Below are positions 62,779-64,000 of a stretch of 64,000 nt of DNA, one piece after another. Numbering within the stretch: the stretch's first letter is position 1; every line of letters starts with the position of its first letter. Source of the stretch: Peptoniphilus_E sp964345555 (GTDB taxonomy: Bacteria > Bacillota > Clostridia > Tissierellales > Peptoniphilaceae). Below the pieces are notes generated by a model. It saw only the letters and a list, made by a program, of their open reading frames with translations, made no database searches and was not told where the DNA came from. The DNA lies in NCBI GenBank assembly GCA_964345555.1, contig CAYFRD010000001.1, positions 1 through 64,000 on the forward strand. The letters are read 5' to 3'. Both the position numbers and the translations under genes were made by a program.

Positions 62779-64000
62779 ATGGTATCGAAATTATTGTCCT
62801 ATGTTAAGGATTACAAAAAATACGCACTTCTTTCTCCCGTATTTGTGGTAACTGAAGTTGTAATGGACATTTTTATCCCTTATCTCATGAGTCTGATCAT
62901 AGATAGGGGTATAAAATTGCACTCTGAAAGTGAAATTCTAAGACTCGGCTCACTACTCATAGGTGCGGTAATAATCGCACTTATAACGGGAATACTCTCC
63001 GGATACTTTGCTACGAAAGCCTCTGCCGGATTTGCGAAAAATTTGAGATTTGCTATCTACAAGAGAATTCAGGAATTTACTTTCAAAGACATAGAAAAAT
63101 TCTCCACGGGCAGTCTTATGACCAGAATGACTTCCGATGTGCAAAATATTCAAGTTGCCTTTCAAATGAGCACAAGATTGGCAATACGCTCTCCCCTGAT
63201 GATGACCTTTTCTCTTTTTATGGCACTTAGAATAAATAAACCCTTGGCTTTAAACTTCCTGATCATCTTCCCCATAATAGGGTTTGGAATTTATTTTATT
63301 TTTTCAAACGCCAGTCCTCTTTTCAAAATAATCTTCAGGACCATCGACAAACTCAATTCTGTCGTTTCTGAAAATCTCTTGGGCATAAGAGTCGTTAAGA
63401 GTTTTAACAAAATGGATCATGAAAGTGAAAAATTCAACACTGTTTCCGAAGATATTTACAAGTACAATGTCAAGGCCTCAAAACTGATGGCACTTTCAAA
63501 CCCTCTCATGCAATTCTGCCTTTACGTCATAAGCATAATGATTGCATGGTTCGGAACGCACTATATACTGGATTCCACTCTCATGACAGGAGAACTTCTG
63601 AGTATGCTGACATACTCTTTTCAAATTCAAATATCACTGATGATGCTGTCCTTTGTGCTGATAAATGTCATTATAGCCAAGAGCAGTGCGGAACGTGTTC
63701 TTGAAGTTCTCAATCAAGAACCCTCCATGGATTTGAATTTAGACGGTGAAAAAAATGTTAAAAATGGAAATATAGAATTCGTAAATGTTTTGTTTTCCTA
63801 TGCAGATGACGAAGACAAATGCATACTCAAGGGAATAAACCTCTCTATTAAGGAGGGCGACAGAGTGGGCATAATCGGTCCTACAGGATCGGGCAAGACC
63901 TCTCTTGTAAATTTAATTCCTCGTCTGTATGACACCTATGCAGGCATTGTAAGAGTGGGCGATTTAGATGTAAAGGACTACAATATAAAATCTTTGAGAG
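62779..64000 (+). CDS. ABC transporter with fused membrane and ATPase domains (runs off the window)
   Basis: An open frame from the ATG at 62779 (AAAGGTGA upstream) continues to the window end, giving at least 407 residues. The first 300 residues form a six-helix exporter membrane domain (PVFVVTEVVMDIFIPYLMSLII, MTRMTSDVQNIQ, LLGIRVVKSFNK), followed by the start of the ATPase domain with VLFSYADDEDKCILKGINLSI and Walker A GPTGSGKTS near residue 371. It is of the MdlB/LmrA-like half-transporter type, and such genes usually come in pairs, so a second subunit may follow outside the window. Confidence 0.9.
   Translation, partial: MVSKLLSYVKDYKKYALLSPVFVVTEVVMDIFIPYLMSLIIDRGIKLHSESEILRLGSLLIGAVIIALITGILSGYFATKASAGFAKNLRFAIYKRIQEFTFKDIEKFSTGSLMTRMTSDVQNIQVAFQMSTRLAIRSPLMMTFSLFMALRINKPLALNFLIIFPIIGFGIYFIFSNASPLFKIIFRTIDKLNSVVSENLLGIRVVKSFNKMDHESEKFNTVSEDIYKYNVKASKLMALSNPLMQFCLYVISIMIAWFGTHYILDSTLMTGELLSMLTYSFQIQISLMMLSFVLINVIIAKSSAERVLEVLNQEPSMDLNLDGEKNVKNGNIEFVNVLFSYADDEDKCILKGINLSIKEGDRVGIIGPTGSGKTSLVNLIPRLYDTYAGIVRVGDLDVKDYNIKSLR

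Noticed and set aside
1..64000. CRISPR arrays, insertion sequences, rRNA, toxin-antitoxin pairs
   Set aside because: No regularly spaced repeats, transposase motifs, rRNA sequence or typical small paired genes were found on reading both strands.

Overview
The window is a 64 kb piece of a low-GC, AT-rich-intergenic Firmicute chromosome. Strict-anaerobe genes (hybrid-cluster protein Hcp, EFR1-type ferredoxin/flavodoxin protein), S-layer-homology (SLH) surface proteins, strong GGAGG ribosome binding sites, frequent TTG/GTG starts and a histidine-degradation route that uses formimidoylglutamase suggest a peptide- or amino-acid-fermenting anaerobe of the Tissierellia/Peptoniphilaceae type. That placement is an inference from gene content. 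I see no rRNA, CRISPR array, transposase, integrase or prophage. Most of the window is housekeeping and metabolic sequence with some accessory surface genes.

Layout: 0.1-6.5 kb holds DegV, urocanate hydratase (hutU), tRNA-Arg, imidazolonepropionase (hutI), a 3-methyladenine glycosylase and an EFR1 protein. 6.7-9.4 kb holds an SLH surface protein with a scaffold gap and a rhodanese. 9.6-12.7 kb holds a DUF445 protein, the AmmeMemoRadiSam genes and tRNA-Thr. 12.7-22 kb holds a YczE-like membrane protein, an HtrA protease, a metallo-beta-lactamase-fold hydrolase, PepD, a DUF1836 regulator with a second DegV, a HerA/DUF853 ATPase and a lipoprotein. 22.5-27 kb is a Bce-type ABC transporter with its two-component system, the permease being split by a stop codon. 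27-33 kb holds an L,D-transpeptidase, uvrA, uvrB and pgeF. 33.8-36 kb is a folate block: folT under a THF riboswitch, divergent from folC. 36-39 kb is an HcpR-like regulator, a ferredoxin and hcp. 39-45 kb is a very large PHP-domain SLH protein broken by two single-base frameshifts. 45-54 kb holds gamma-glutamyltransferase, Ogt, a flavodoxin, an alanine/glycine symporter, a 2-hydroxyacid dehydrogenase, a zinc-ribbon/TPR/SH3 protein, a class V aminotransferase and a B3/B4 protein. 54-64 kb holds a candidate structured RNA, a small holin-like protein, formimidoylglutamase (hutG), a MarR/UvrA-like cassette, ppk-ppx (ppk split by an in-frame stop), a PAP2 phosphatase and the start of an ABC exporter.

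Working together: hutU, hutI and hutG cover three steps from urocanate to glutamate and formamide, although they lie in two places and no hutH is in the window. FolT brings in folate and FolC polyglutamylates it. Ppk, Ppx and PAP2 concern phosphate storage and turnover. UvrA, UvrB, the glycosylase and Ogt form a scattered DNA-repair set. HcpR, ferredoxin and Hcp answer nitrosative stress.

The most interesting items are an almost ideal promoter/operator dyad in front of the DUF1836-DegV operon, a 22-bp palindrome over the -35 of the uncharacterised AmmeMemoRadiSam operon, a possible solitary HEARO/omega-RNA-like structure at 54.2 kb, an Asp-to-Asn change at a metal-ligand position of HutI, and a cluster of broken reading frames (two in-frame stops, two homopolymer frameshifts, one 100-N gap) that could be real decay or sequencing error.
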